A stretch of DNA of 64,000 nt from positions 159,080,532 to 159,144,531 of the forward strand of contig CAXKWD010000001.1 of assembly GCA_964059195.1 (NCBI GenBank), in the 5' to 3' direction. Source of the stretch: Ectobius pallidus (lineage: Eukaryota > Arthropoda > Insecta > Blattodea > Ectobiidae). Below, piece by piece: positions 23,590 to 35,041 of the stretch; positions within the stretch are counted from its first letter, which is position 1; the number at the start of each line of letters is the position of its first letter. The notes beneath the pieces are model-generated. The model was not told where the DNA came from. It was given only the letters and a program-made list of their open reading frames with translations, and searched no databases. The position numbers were made by a program, and so were the translations under genes.

Positions 23590-23895
23590 GCAAGCTAAAG
23601 GAATATTATCTATTTTATGGAACCCAAAAAGTTCATTGCTGCGCTTACCTGAGCCTGCCATTCAAGCCTGTTCTGTGCTAACTCTATCCAATCATCCCTT
23701 GCAAATCCTACTTCCCTTAAATCTATCCTAATATTGTCCTCCCACCTACGTCTAGGTCTTCCAGGTGGTCTTTTTGCTTTGGGTCTCCCAGTCAATACTT
23801 TTGAGGTATGTCTTTCCTCCCCCATGCTCGCAACATGTCCAGCCCATTTCATCCTCCGTGAACTTTTAATTACCCTTACCATATCCGGTGAAGAG

Positions 23896-24620
23896 TTGTT
23901 GTTTTCTAATGCCAGATGTTTGACAACAAAGTCATTTGTCCTCTTGCACTCCAATATTTTTCATAGATATTCTCATATTTAGCCACTGAAGTACATGTTT
24001 TGAAATGTTCCGAGTCTATTTCTTGATTCGAATTGCACAGTGGGCAGTTTGAGGACTGAAATATTCAAATTCTATGCAGATGTTTTGCTAAGCAGTCATG
24101 ACCTGTCGCCAGTCTAAAGACAGCTACAGATGATTTGTGTGGTAGATCAGGAATTATCTGTGGGTTTTGATACAGGGAGTTTCATTTCTTCCCTTGAGAT
24201 TGCGTTGTCAGGTTTAGTTTGTTGATGTCCTTATATGTGGATTTGATAAATCTTTTTACAGAGTGGAATGTGGATTTGATGACAGGTCTGTAAGCAGCTG
24301 TGCTGCCTCTTTTAGCTAAAACATCAGCATTCTCGTTTCCCAGAATTCCACAATGAGATGGTATCCATTGAAATGCAATTCTTTTGTTGAGTGTTTTTAG
24401 TTGGAGGATCATTTTAGTTATTTCAGCTGATTGAGATGAAGATGTATAGTTGGAGACAATTGTTTGAATAGCTGCTTTAGAATCTGATAATATGACTGCA
24501 TTCTTGAATTTGTTGATATGGTATAAAAGATTCCTAAGACTTAAACTTATTGCAGTGATATCTCCATCAAAATTTGTTGTCCTGTATCCAAGAGATCTAT
24601 AAAGTGAGAAAAGGCTGCAT
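23896..24620 (-). mobile_element. LINE fragment with RNase H domain, GTGAAGAG target duplication
   Basis: GTGAAGAG flanks both sides (23888-23895 and 24621-24628). The minus-strand reading gives an RNase H: FDGDITAISLSL, AVILSDSKAAIQTI and IPSHCGILGNENADVLAK, the last holding the catalytic Asp. It then continues to a Cys/His cluster CPLCNSNQEIDSEHFKTC typical of the C-terminus of insect I/Jockey-type LINEs. The 5' part with the RT is missing, which is ordinary 5' truncation. The 3' end is short and A-rich (AACAACAA). Confidence 0.85.
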
Positions 24621-24689
24621 GTGAAGAGTACAGGTCATGAAGCTCGTTGTTATGCAGTTTTCTCCAGTCCCTGTTTTCATCTCTCTTAG

Positions 24690-25969
24690 CAGGGTTGCCA
24701 GACGTCCCGGATTTTACGGGACAGTACCTTATTTTTTTTAATTGTCCCGCGTCCCGGGGAGTTCCTAACCGGGACGGCAATTGTCCCGTATTTCGGAGAA
24801 TTTTGAAACCTCCCCAAAAAATACGCCAGGATTGAAACTTTTTGGAATTGGTAAAAGGTAAATACCAACGGCATATTTCTTTCAAAATGAACTGTTTGGT
24901 TCTTTTTCTCTGGAGTTATTGCAAGGAATCTTTACATTGCCTTATAATCGTTGGTTCTCTACTCTGAGTAGTATGACATATTTAACTGTCTACATTTGTT
25001 ATTTTTGTTTAAAGAAGATACTGGTATAGCCTAATAGTTTATGACAATATATCATGTTCTGATTTAAAGTTTTGATTTGAAGGTGATAATAGATAAAAAT
25101 AAGTAAAAAAGTTGTGTTAAACCATTTATATGGTAATAAATATTGTTCTTTTTCATTATAACATTTAATACAGTCAATTTAATCTAATTCTCACATAACT
25201 TCTCTTATATAATTACTATTTCTTAGTGTTTTCCCGGTCGGCCACGGTGGTCTAGAGGTAGCGTGCCCGCCTCTAGATCCGCAGGGCGCGGGATCAAACC
25301 TGGCCGCGGTCGATGGATTTTTCAGGACGTAAAAATCCTGGGCACGGAGAGTCCTCCGGGAGGGACTTTAATCTGGGGGCGTAAAAGAACTCCAAGCCTA
25401 AATTAGAGCCTCTGGACAAAATTTCTCGGCCCTTTCACGTCCAAGAAATACTCAGTTTCCAGAGGGGGGTTGCGAGGCGATGGGCTTACCACCTGTCCCT
25501 CTACCCTCTCTCGGAAAATAAGCATATCAAAATTAGTGTAGGTAATGAAACCTCCACTTGGAGGATCATAGGGTACCAGATACAGATACAGATACTGTTT
25601 TCCCACCTCCGTGAATGCGCCATTTTCTAACCTTGTTAATTTAATGCAAAATACCACTCGGTAAGTAGGACTAGTACCTCATTAGTACTCTGCAGAAAGA
25701 AATATTACATATAAAAATTGCATGGTCCAAAATAAAAAAAATAATTTTAAAAACTATAACATTGAAATCTGCACTTTTTTGGAGAATGATCCAAACACAA
25801 GTATCTACAGAAAGTCGTTTACTGTTTATTAATTAGCTGCACTGTGATGCCAATATCACAACGAAACTATCGTTATTAAATAAAGTTTACAACTTCTGAG
25901 ATACGAGCCGTCGATTTCGTCGACCACGTATCTGTCCCTTATTTTGATTTCAGATAACTGGCAACCCTG
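24690..25969. mobile_element. hAT element with TCTCTTAG target duplication
   Basis: TCTCTTAG occurs at 24682-24689 and 25970-25977. The element begins CAGGGTTGCCAG and ends CTGGCAACCCTG, a perfect 12-bp inverted repeat of hAT type. It interrupts the LINE reading frame exactly between GPKR and DENRDW. It contains a tRNA-SINE at 25236-25595. No transposase was recognised in the remaining 900 bp. Confidence 0.92.
25236..25595 (+). repeat. tRNA-derived SINE, 360 bp, TGTTTTCCC target duplication
   Basis: TGTTTTCCC flanks the element (25227-25235 and 25596-25604). The head is tRNA-like, with A box TGGTCTAGAGGTAGCGTGC and B box GGGATCAAACC. The body contains GGATTTTTCAGGACGTAAAAA, and the 3' tail is (GATACA)n. 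A 5'-truncated copy of the same family is at 62500-62606. Pol III transcription and LINE-driven mobilisation are inferred from family knowledge. Confidence 0.9.
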
Positions 25970-26455
25970 TCTCTTAGGCCCAAATATTTTCCTAAACACC
26001 CTGTTATCAAACACACTCAGATTATGTTCTTCCCGACCAGTAAGCAGCCATGTCTCACATCCATATAATACAACCGGCAGGATAATAGTCTTATAAACCT
26101 TTATTTTTAGATTTCGGGACAGAAGACGAGAAGACAAGATCCTCCAAATTGCATAAAAACAAGCATTTCCTGATTTGAGTCTACACTTCTGCCTTAATAT
26201 TATTTGTCTGTAATTATTGCTCCCAGATATTTGAATTTTTCCACTTGTTCAAATGATTTACCGGCTATTCCAATATTTTGTAGAGCATTATTTTGACGTT
26301 CCATGATCATATACTTAGTTTTTTCTGTATTAATTTCCAATCTAACATTCCTGCAAGCATCGAATAGACTTTCTGCATTTCTCTCGATTGTGTTTATGTC
26401 ATCGCCCAACAAGCAAACATCATCTGCGTAAGCTAAAATTGGGTGACTGCCATTT

Positions 26456-27718
26456 ATGAAAATTGTCTTTCAAGAATAGATTAGGTTTACAGTTACACGA
26501 CTATATGTACTACACAGAGATGACAATAACTCAAATTTGAAAATTTTTTGCTCAGTCCACTCTCTCACTGGATGCCACACTTATTAAAAGTGAAGACTCT
26601 GGTCACCACCTAAGTCCTCCTCAGCATTGCTTAACTTGAAAGTGGTATTACCACTAACCCACAGGAATCTCCAACATTTACATCAGTCATGTAGTTCTCA
26701 ATATTTACGTCTAGTAAGAGGGCCTTGTGAGTCATATAAATGTAAATTTTTATGTTTGTCTTGGGTCATTGACATTGGATGTTGAAGGAAGTTATTCATC
26801 AAAATACACGTGTGGCTATAATTGTATGTATGTAGGTTATTGGTTATTTGATGGTGAGATGGAGGTTGATAAAATTCTTGACCCTCCCCATGGTTCCAGG
26901 GATAAATAAGGAAGTAGTAGTCATGGGAATTATAATTGCAAATTTGAGGTTATAAGTATGGGCGATCAAGCTGCTTTTATGGATTTGTGATTGTGAAAGC
27001 TTTGATACAAGTCAATATACTAAGCAGTGTGTGTATCGAATGTGGGAATACAATAGAGAAATTGTAAGTTTTCTTCATTCTTATATCAATTCAGCTACTG
27101 TATTTCTAGAACAAAATATACTGTAGTGTGATGGATATTTTTCAGATTTGATTCTTACTCTTTTGCTCCCCATAATGCTCATAGTTGGCCTGGATAGAAT
27201 AGTCAGCAAGAATTGAAGGAAGCTAGAATAAAATGAGAGATATCAGTTGGGCTAGGTATAAATTGTTCTCAGCTAATAACACTGGTCAACATGATTTTTG
27301 TCTCATAAGTACCAATAGTTGTACTTAATGCAGTTTTTTATCATGTTTTCAAATATGTATTCGGAATTTCTCCATCACCCACAGTTTTTTTTAAATTTCA
27401 ATTTCAATTAATGGATTTAAATATATTTTTTTAATAAACTGCCATTTGTCCATTGTAAAATAAAAACTCCTGGAGCATTGTAAATGTGATGGAACCAAAT
27501 GAGCTAACTCAAATTGTACCGTTGCTACTGTTGTGCAAGTTCAGACTGTACAGACAGGCACAAACATGATCATGCATGCCTTCATTACAACGATGTCAGT
27601 TGTGAGAGAGCAGTGAACCAGTAAACACATAATTGTGAGTGCATTGTGTCTGGATTATTGTATATTGTATATTACATATATACAAATTTATTTCTTTTAA
27701 TTTGTTGTTAGTTACAAA
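26456..27718. other. Intergenic, nothing recognised
   Basis: No gene or repeat could be supported. The open frame at 26727-26909 is short and unlike any family I know. Confidence 0.5.
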
Positions 27719-29071
27719 ATGCCTAGAGCTTGTTTAAATCATCCTAACAACTTTTGTTATATAGTCTATGTGGTGAAGTGACGCTCAAGTCCCAAAGGCG
27801 AAACCTTACTACATTAGTAAAAAAGTGTTATGAACTTTATTTTGGGTGTAAAGTGGGGGACCAAACAAGGACCTGAGCCCCACATATCTGTTGTTTATCG
27901 TGTAGTAGGCTTCTCACTGCATGGAAGAATGGCACACGCCACATGCCATTTGCTATCCCTATGATTTGGAGGGAACCCAAAGATCACTCCTCTGACTGTT
28001 ATTTCTGCTTAACAAACATTAAAGGGATTATGTCAAAATAAAACATACAGTGGTGCACCCTGACTTGCAATCTGCAATGAGACCAGTTCCACACAGCGAA
28101 GAATTGCCCATACCAAAGCCTCCAGAACATGTGACATTAGATGAAGAGAGCTCAGATTCCGATGGAAGTAAGGAAGAAGAAGAAACAGATTTTGGTGATA
28201 CAACTTTTGAACAAAGCTGTTCATCTGAGTCTCATTTATTGACTCAAGAAGATCTTAACGATCTCATACGAGATTTAAAATTATCCAAAAACCAGTCTGA
28301 AATTCTTGGTTCCTGGCTAGAAGGATGGAATCTTCTTCAAAAGAATACAAAGATATGTACTTATCGTAGTCGTCATTCTCAATTTAAAGGCTATTTTTCT
28401 GAAGAAAATGGCTTAGTGTTTTGTAATGACATTTCTTCTCTTATGGAGGGAGGCATTTGGTATTGAACCGCGAATCATTCATTCCTGGACAGAAAAATGT
28501 GAAACATGACGCATTGTGTAATCCTAAAAATGTGTATCTACCTCCCTTACATATCAAACTAGGATTGATGAAGAATTTCGTGAAAGCCATGGGCAATACT
28601 CCTGGATTCATGTACTTAAAACAGACGTTTCCTAAAATTTGTGAAGCAAAAATTAAAGAAGTTATATTTGTGGGTCCACAAATACGATCACAAATGCATG
28701 ATAAGTTTGAGGAACTATTGAATCCACTGGAGAAAGTAGCTTGGCAAGCATTCAAAAAAGTAACTCACAGTTTTTTTGGGAAATCGAAAGGCGGAAAATT
28801 ACCGTGATATTGTCAATGATCTTATAAAAATTTGGGCTGTAATATGTCCTTAAAAATTCACTTCCTGCCCTCGCACCTAGATTTCTTCCCGGAAAATCTT
28901 GGCGCAGTGAGCGATGAGCACGGGGAACGCTTTCATCAGGAGATTTCAGCTATAGAAAAGAGATATCAAGGCAAATGGAATCCTAATATGCTGGCCGATT
29001 ATTGTTGGACCATCAAGAGGGATGCTCCACAGGTGAAATATAGCAGAAAATCGTCATTTCTTACTTTCTAG
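27719..29071 (+). pseudogene. Broken copy of a multi-copy arthropod Cys-rich ORF family
   Basis: An ATG at 27719 opens MPRACLNHPNNFCYI, a first Cys cluster. Frame changes follow; the conserved order then reads CKVGDQ..., HICCLSCV, a Pro/acidic linker (RPVPHSEELPIPKPPEH, DEESSDSDGSKEEEE), LLTQEDLNDLIRDLKLSK, LPPLHIKLGLMKNFVKA, FPKICEAKIKEVIFVGPQIR and NMSLKIHFLPSHLDFFPENL. It ends with SDEHGERFHQEISAIEKRYQ and YCWTIKRDAP. I recognise this as a family present in many near-identical copies in arthropod genomes, usually annotated as uncharacterised and probably carried by a transposon. At least three frameshifts or stops (about 27765, 28450 and 28806) break it. No catalytic motif is evident to me. 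Confidence 0.7.
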
Positions 29072-30376
29072 GTGAGTCCGAATGTTCGGATAATGTGTAT
29101 TTAAGAATGTAGAAAATATAAAAGTGTCTGAAATTATAAATGCCTGTCTCTCGGAAACCTTGCGTGATGGAGAAAAACTGATATCATATTTGAATTCAGG
29201 AGAAGAAATGCTATCAGAATCACATATTTTTCTTTCTGAGACAAAAAAAAGTTTCTTTTTTGTTGCCCAGTGTAATATATTGTTGGCATGATGGTACTCT
29301 GAGAAAAGATGTGGAAATCTATGGGGTATGTTTTATTATCACTTCACACTATAAAATGAATAAACACTATATCACTATAAAATGAATAAACACTATATAA
29401 GTAGATGTTTGTTTATTCAGTGAGATTAGTAATTATTTTGTCACAGTCACTATTATTGTCAGTGAAGTATTTTGATGAGCTGCTTAAATTTGTCGTAACT
29501 ACAGCGAATATATTTTACACTTCTGGTTTGTTAATAATTTATCAGTTCAGTATTATGTTAAGTCATGAAATAACTTGTATGTATGGACACATCTGGGACC
29601 GTAAAAATTGTCTGCTACAGAGGGGTATCCGCACTAGAAAGATTTAAGAAAAAACTTTTTTTTGGAGTAAAATAGCTATGTACTATATAAGTCAATTTGA
29701 CACTGTTATAGAAGAAAATTGCTGTAATCTATGCACAATCCATTATGTATGGCATACATACAGTAGACTATGTATTGCAAAAATGCTGAACACCACTGTA
29801 GTCTACTTGTAGGCCTACCATTAAATACAACCACACTTTTAAATGGAGTAGACCTATACTTCCAGTAGGTCTACTTTCAGCAGTTGAACTCGCTGCAGTA
29901 TTAACATATGAAAATAATTTTTTGTTTGTTTTGAACACTTTGGATTAGTGTTAGGGCCAGATTTAAAGCTCCTTCATCATTCATTGCATTATACTTTTAA
30001 ACATTTTGGGTCTTTTGTTACTTCCTGCATCTTTTCAGTTTATGCACATCACATTTTTTACGTTTGTGGCAATTTAAAATGCAGCCTACATCGACCTTTT
30101 CTTTCAAATGTAAATTTTTTCGTGGAGCCATTTTATACGCATTCAGTGAAACAACACAACTAGCTTATGCCTGAAAATGGGTAAGCCTGTAGGTGAACAA
30201 AATTTTCAATGTCACCTATCACTGTCCAGTGTCTGTCTTAGAGAGGTTAATTACTATGGAGTTTCATTATAGTGACCTACGGACCAGAAAAATTGCCTGT
30301 TAAAACAGAGTGTCCTGTTAGAGAGGATTACCTAAATTTTATATAATATTAGTTCACGATATAATTTTACTTTATA
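29072..30376. other. Intergenic, nothing firm
   Basis: No gene was supported. A direct tandem duplication of about 25 bp (CTATAAAATGAATAAACACT unit) lies at 29349-29398. Confidence 0.5.
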
Positions 30377-30853
30377 CCATATTTTTCGGATTATAAGACG
30401 CTCCGGAGCATAAGACGCACCTCGGTTTTAGGATGGAAATTTATTGAAAAAATTGTTATTCTAAACAAAATTTTTAAAGAGAATACACTTCATTGCATAC
30501 ACAAATCATGACTTCTGCATTGTATTCAGTGCTCAATGTCAAGCTGTTTAGAGATCATTGCCTTCATTTACACCACTCCATGGAGATAAATCCTTTCTTA
30601 TGAAAGAACCCAACATTCCTTTCTTTTCACCTTTCATACCTGGCTTCCAGCTACCCTCATTTTACCAATTGTGACAAGTACATTAATATACAGAATGTGC
30701 CAAAATTTGCAACTAACTTATCCCTACAACACCTCTATATTGCAGGCAATATTTACTGTATTATTTTTAGTTTACTTAGGACCATTAGACGCACCCAGCT
30801 TTCAAGATATTTTTAGAGGTAAAAAACTGTGTCTTATGGTCTAAAAAATATGG
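30377..30853. mobile_element. TIR element of the TATTTTTCGGATTATAAGACGC type, TA-flanked
   Basis: The left end CCATATTTTTCGGATTATAA continues GACGC. The inverse of the right end, CCATATTTTTTAGACCATAA, continues GACAC. Both are flanked by TA. The motif AGACGCACC recurs internally near both ends. This terminus type is widespread in animal genomes. The 477-bp interior has no coding capacity. Confidence 0.75.
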
Positions 30854-31159
30854 TAATTATTTTCGTTTCTAATCCTTCCTTAATTCTTTATAGAACCACT
30901 TAGTTTGGCTTAATTACAGGTTTTATTTTGTGGAATTATCCTTGCTTACTTTATCTCATGTATAATAAAACTTTACAGTGATATTTACCTTGTAAATTTG
31001 GAACTGCAGCACTTGTCCTTGCAAATTTTTTCTTCTTCACTTATTTGTGGAATTATATTCTTCACTACAGTGTAATTATGAATATTAGCATGACATAATT
31101 CTCTTAAGTTGCTATCCCACGGCTTCATCCCAGGTCTGGACCTGCCTTCGGGCAGAACA

Positions 31160-31295
31160 CACATCATCATCATCATCATCATTGATAAACTGTTATATTT
31201 TATTTTCTAATAACAGCTTTTCCATAATTTATGAAAAGTGACATCTACTATTGACTGAAAATAGTAGATAGATAAATAGATAGATAGATAGATAG
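31160..31295. repeat. (ATC)n and (GATA)n microsatellites
   Basis: ATC repeats lie at 31160-31183 and GATA repeats at about 31264-31295, just before the 3' end of a LINE copy. Confidence 0.85.
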
Positions 31296-31374
31296 GGAAC
31301 TTATGCTGGAGACATTCAAAGAATGTATAGCAACGTCAAAACAAAATAACTATCAACTACAGTTATCTTAAGCA

Positions 31375-31990
31375 AGCTAAACGAATATTATCTACTTTAT
31401 GAAATGTGGAGGTTTATTACCATGCTTTCATGAGCCTGCATTCAACCCTATCTGTGCTAACTCCATCCGACCATCCCTCGCAAATCCTACTTCCCTCAAA
31501 TCTATTCTAATATTGTCTTCCCACCTATGTCTAGGTCTTCCAAGTAGTCTTTTCCCTTAGGGTCTCCCAATCAATACTTTTGAGATGTGACTTTCCTCTC
31601 CAATGCACGCAACACGTCCAGCCCATTTTGTCTTCCATGAATTAATTACCCTTATTATACTCGTATTTGGTGAAGAGTACAGGTTATGAATCTTGTCATT
31701 ACACAGTTTTCTCCAATCCCCATTTTCATCTCTCTTAAGTCCATATATTTTCCTAAGCACCTTATTTTTGAATACTCTCAGGTTATGTTCTTTCTGAAGA
31801 GTAAGGGACCATGTCTGGTATCCATATAATAAAACCAGCAGGATATTTTTATTTTTAGAATTCTAGACAGAAGATGAGAAGACAGAAGCTTCTGAATTGA
31901 ATATAAACAATCAGTTCCTGGTTTCATTCAACACTTAACTTCTTCCTTGAAATTGTTTATATCTGTAATTATTGCTCCCAGATAATAGGT
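31375..31990 (-). mobile_element. Second copy of the RTE-like LINE, 3' fragment
   Basis: On the minus strand this matches the 23.6-26.5 kb LINE: MLRKIYGLKRDENGDWRKL, then IHNLYSSP, KTKWAGRVACIGEE and KVLIGRP. The same 3' terminal block (AATATTATCTACTTTATG on +) closes it at about 31385. This copy lacks the inserted hAT and RNase H LINE, so it shows the empty sites and confirms the nested reading of the first copy. Confidence 0.85.
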
Positions 31991-32138
31991 TTCATATTCT
32001 CTTTATTCCTTTTCACTAAATCATCAGTAAACTTACATTTTCTCTTCAGCATCTTAGCACACGTCTTACAACTGAACAGTTATAAAATTCTTGTTTACAC
32101 ACTCTATGACAAACAAAATGCAAATAGAAATGTGTAAT

Positions 32139-32488
32139 CAGGGCCAGCTCGTCCATGTAGGCGAATTAGGCAGCTGCCAAGGGTGGGACATTTTTAGAAA
32201 CATTTATGGGCAGCTACATTTAGATTTTAAAAACTACTGACATTTCCAACATGACATTAAAGTTTTTTCTAAATGTTGTGGAGTAAGAGTAAAAAGGACA
32301 GCAAATTTTATTAAAAAATTCAGTACATTATATCACCATATTAATTGACTTTACCAATACTAGGCTAGAGAACATGAAACTCCATGTTCAATCAAATGGT
32401 AAAAAATGTTTGAGATGGCAATTTGGGAAGGGGGGAGTACTGAAATTATTTCTCGCTTAGGGTGCCAAAATACCTAGAGCCAGCCCTG
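32139..32488. mobile_element. 350-bp hAT MITE
   Basis: It starts CAGGGCCAGCTC and ends GAGCCAGCCCTG, matching hAT-type inverted ends. The flanks AATGTGTAAT and AATGTAAT are an imperfect 8-bp duplication. The sub-terminal GCAGCTGCCAAGGGTG resembles the GCCAAGGGCGCA block of the hAT at 35495, so the two may be related. Confidence 0.7.
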
Positions 32489-32878
32489 AATGTAATTTTG
32501 CTTTGGATGATCACTGCATTGTTGCAACATCTACTTTTCACTGTTACAAGAATGATAAGAAAAACTGTAGCCTTTGGTGATAATTGATATTGTTATGGCA
32601 AACTGCAACAAACATTTTTTCTAATCTTTCCTGAGCTGCTAATCCATTTTAAATTAATGAATGTTTACATTCCTTAAAATGTAGGACATTCCAGATTTTT
32701 CAGAAATTCCCCCAGTTGCCGTACATAAGGTTTAAAATGTAAGGGCATGTCTGGGATTTTCTGGAAGTGTGGTAACCCTATCCAATTGTGACCTATGTGG
32801 GAGTCATACTAGGCAATTCATCAATCATCTACTTATGCATAATCCTGTAATCTCTGTGTTTAGATACCTATTTGAAAG

Positions 32879-33041
32879 ATGGTGGGGGCAAGAGGGCCGC
32901 ATATTCCCCTGGGGGATGAGATAGTGATCACTGGAATCAGTGGCCGCTTCCCCTTTGCTGACAACATTGACGAGTTCAGAGACAAGCTGTTTAACAAAGA
33001 AGATCTGATCCGTCCTAAGGAAGAACCCAATTGGAAAAATG
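32879..33041 (+). CDS. FAS-like coding exon 1
   Basis: Encodes residues 1-54 plus one base. It begins MVGARGPHIPLGDEIVITGI, where DEIVITGISGRFP is the first beta strand and loop of the KS fold. Donor G|GTGAGG. Confidence 0.92.
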
Positions 33042-35009
33042 GTGAGGTTGAGATAAATAAATGTGAAATCAATTGCTTGTAACTGGACATAGAAGACTTT
33101 AAATTTGTGGACTGTTGTGCTCTTAATGTTACATGGTGATAAATAAAGCGGTTTTAAGAACCAACATTTAAACAGTTTTGTAGGAGATATTTTTCATAGA
33201 TTGTGTTAGTTGGGCCTGCACCCTTTCCCCTTCGTATCCACAAATTGGTCCATACCCTCTCCCTGTACCAGTACGTAATGAATTTTTTTGTTCATAAGAA
33301 TGTTTTAATTACTCCTTTGCTGCTGATTAAAATTCCCCTCCACGACCGTAATAACCGTGTTTTTTAAACTTTGTTTTTCAATATAACAAAGAAATTACCA
33401 TTCTGCTTCTGGATTATCTGTATTTTAGAAACTCTCATTGACTTCCTAAATGTTATGTGATTTACATAAGATAATTAATGTTAGATGATTATTTGTCTAG
33501 GTCTTATCAGTTGTACAGCAGATTATAATAACACATGGAATTAAATTGATTCTCATTTGTTTTAATAAACTTGAATTGCAAGATAAACTTCATTCCTGTG
33601 TTTGATGCTTTTCAGGAAAACTCGGAGTTCCAAACTTTGTGGGGCAGATCAATAAGAAAAACAAGTTTGATGCTGGCTTCTTTGGCGTAAATCCAAAACA
33701 TTGTGCTTCTACAGATCCATTTGTTAGGATCTTATTGGAGAAAGTGTTTGAAGCAATTGTTGATGCTGGTAAGTTGTGTTCTGTTTAATCATTTTATCTC
33801 TATATATATAAGAGGCTTTTATCCTGACTGACTGACTGACAGAGAATCAACGTACAGCCTAAACTATAACAGGTAGAGACTTGGAATTTTGACAGCACCT
33901 TCATTTCATAATGTAGGTGCTCACTAAGAAAGGATTTTGATAAATTTTGATTTTAAATGCCAAAAATTATATGTTTTTGAGAATACTTAATCCCTTTTTA
34001 CACAGAATTATCAAAACAAAATCACAGAACATATTGTTGCCAGTGGTATCAGATGGGTTTGGAATTAAATTAAATGGAAGTTTGACAAATTAGAGAGGTA
34101 TCAATATAATTCATGTTATCTATATTAATAAAAGGAATTGTCTGTCTGTCCGCGATGCCCAGTGAAATCTACTGAACGTAGAGATCTGAAATTTTAAACA
34201 TAGGAGGGCTGAATGGTCGGAAAATGCACCTTGAAGCCGGAATTTTAATTTTAGCTTTCGTTCGTGAGTTATGAGTGAAAAACGGGCAAAAAAGTGCATT
34301 TTCTGCATTTTCGAAGCATCAGTTTTCAGTTATACATTTCAATGTCAAATCAATTACAGTTGGCTTCGACTATTTTTGTCATACCTTGGAAATAAAACTT
34401 TCGCGATCGCTTGAATGTTGTAAGCCCTAAATATGGTCAAACATTGTTTGATTTGGACGCAACTCACTATACAGGGGTATTCTTGGCCAAGGAACTCGAA
34501 TCTGAGGTCAGTTTACCAGGCGACGCTATCTAATCGTGGTATGTAGTCCACGTGATTTGAATGAATGAATGAATGAATGAAATGAATGAAATTAGCCGTG
34601 AGTACATCCCATAAGGGCCATGGCCTCCTGCCTATGCAGGGAATAGCTCAGTAAACTTAACTCCTTAAGTGAGCAAGTCCTAAGGAGTGAGGAGTGATTT
34701 AGGTGTTAATAAATATATTGATTTAACTATTATGCTCTTAATTTTTAATTTTTGAAATAACTATCGCAAGCGAAGCTGCGGGCACATGCTAGTAAGGTAC
34801 GAAACATCTGCAGGCCTATGCTCCAAGATTCTAGCATCTCTTATAGGCCTAATTGATCAATTATTTAATAATTAATTTACTGTTTATTATTACAAGTTAG
34901 TAGTTACTGGTGCCAGTAATAGTAACAATAATAGCAATGGCAATATTGTTTTATTTCAAGTAATTAAATTTATTATTATTATCAACTTATTAATATTATT
35001 ATCATCAAC

Positions 35010-35041
<32 letters not shown>

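Larger units (their letters stand above)
23590..26455 (-). mobile_element. LINE (RTE-like), 5'-truncated, split by two other insertions
   Basis: Read on the minus strand from about 26455, the pieces join into one reverse transcriptase C-terminal half. They run HPILAYADDVCLLGDDIN (motif C), KTKYMIMERQN, FKYLGAIITD, then LPVVLYGCETW and VFDNRVFRKIFGPKR. The frame resumes past the hAT as DENRDWRKLHNNELHDLYSS, and past the second LINE as MKWAGHVASMGEER, GRPRRRWEDNIRIDLREVG, to the end near 23614. Each break coincides with an insertion that has its own target duplication. Substitutions have put stops and gaps into the frame, so it is dead. A second copy of the same family lies at 31375-31990. Confidence 0.88.
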
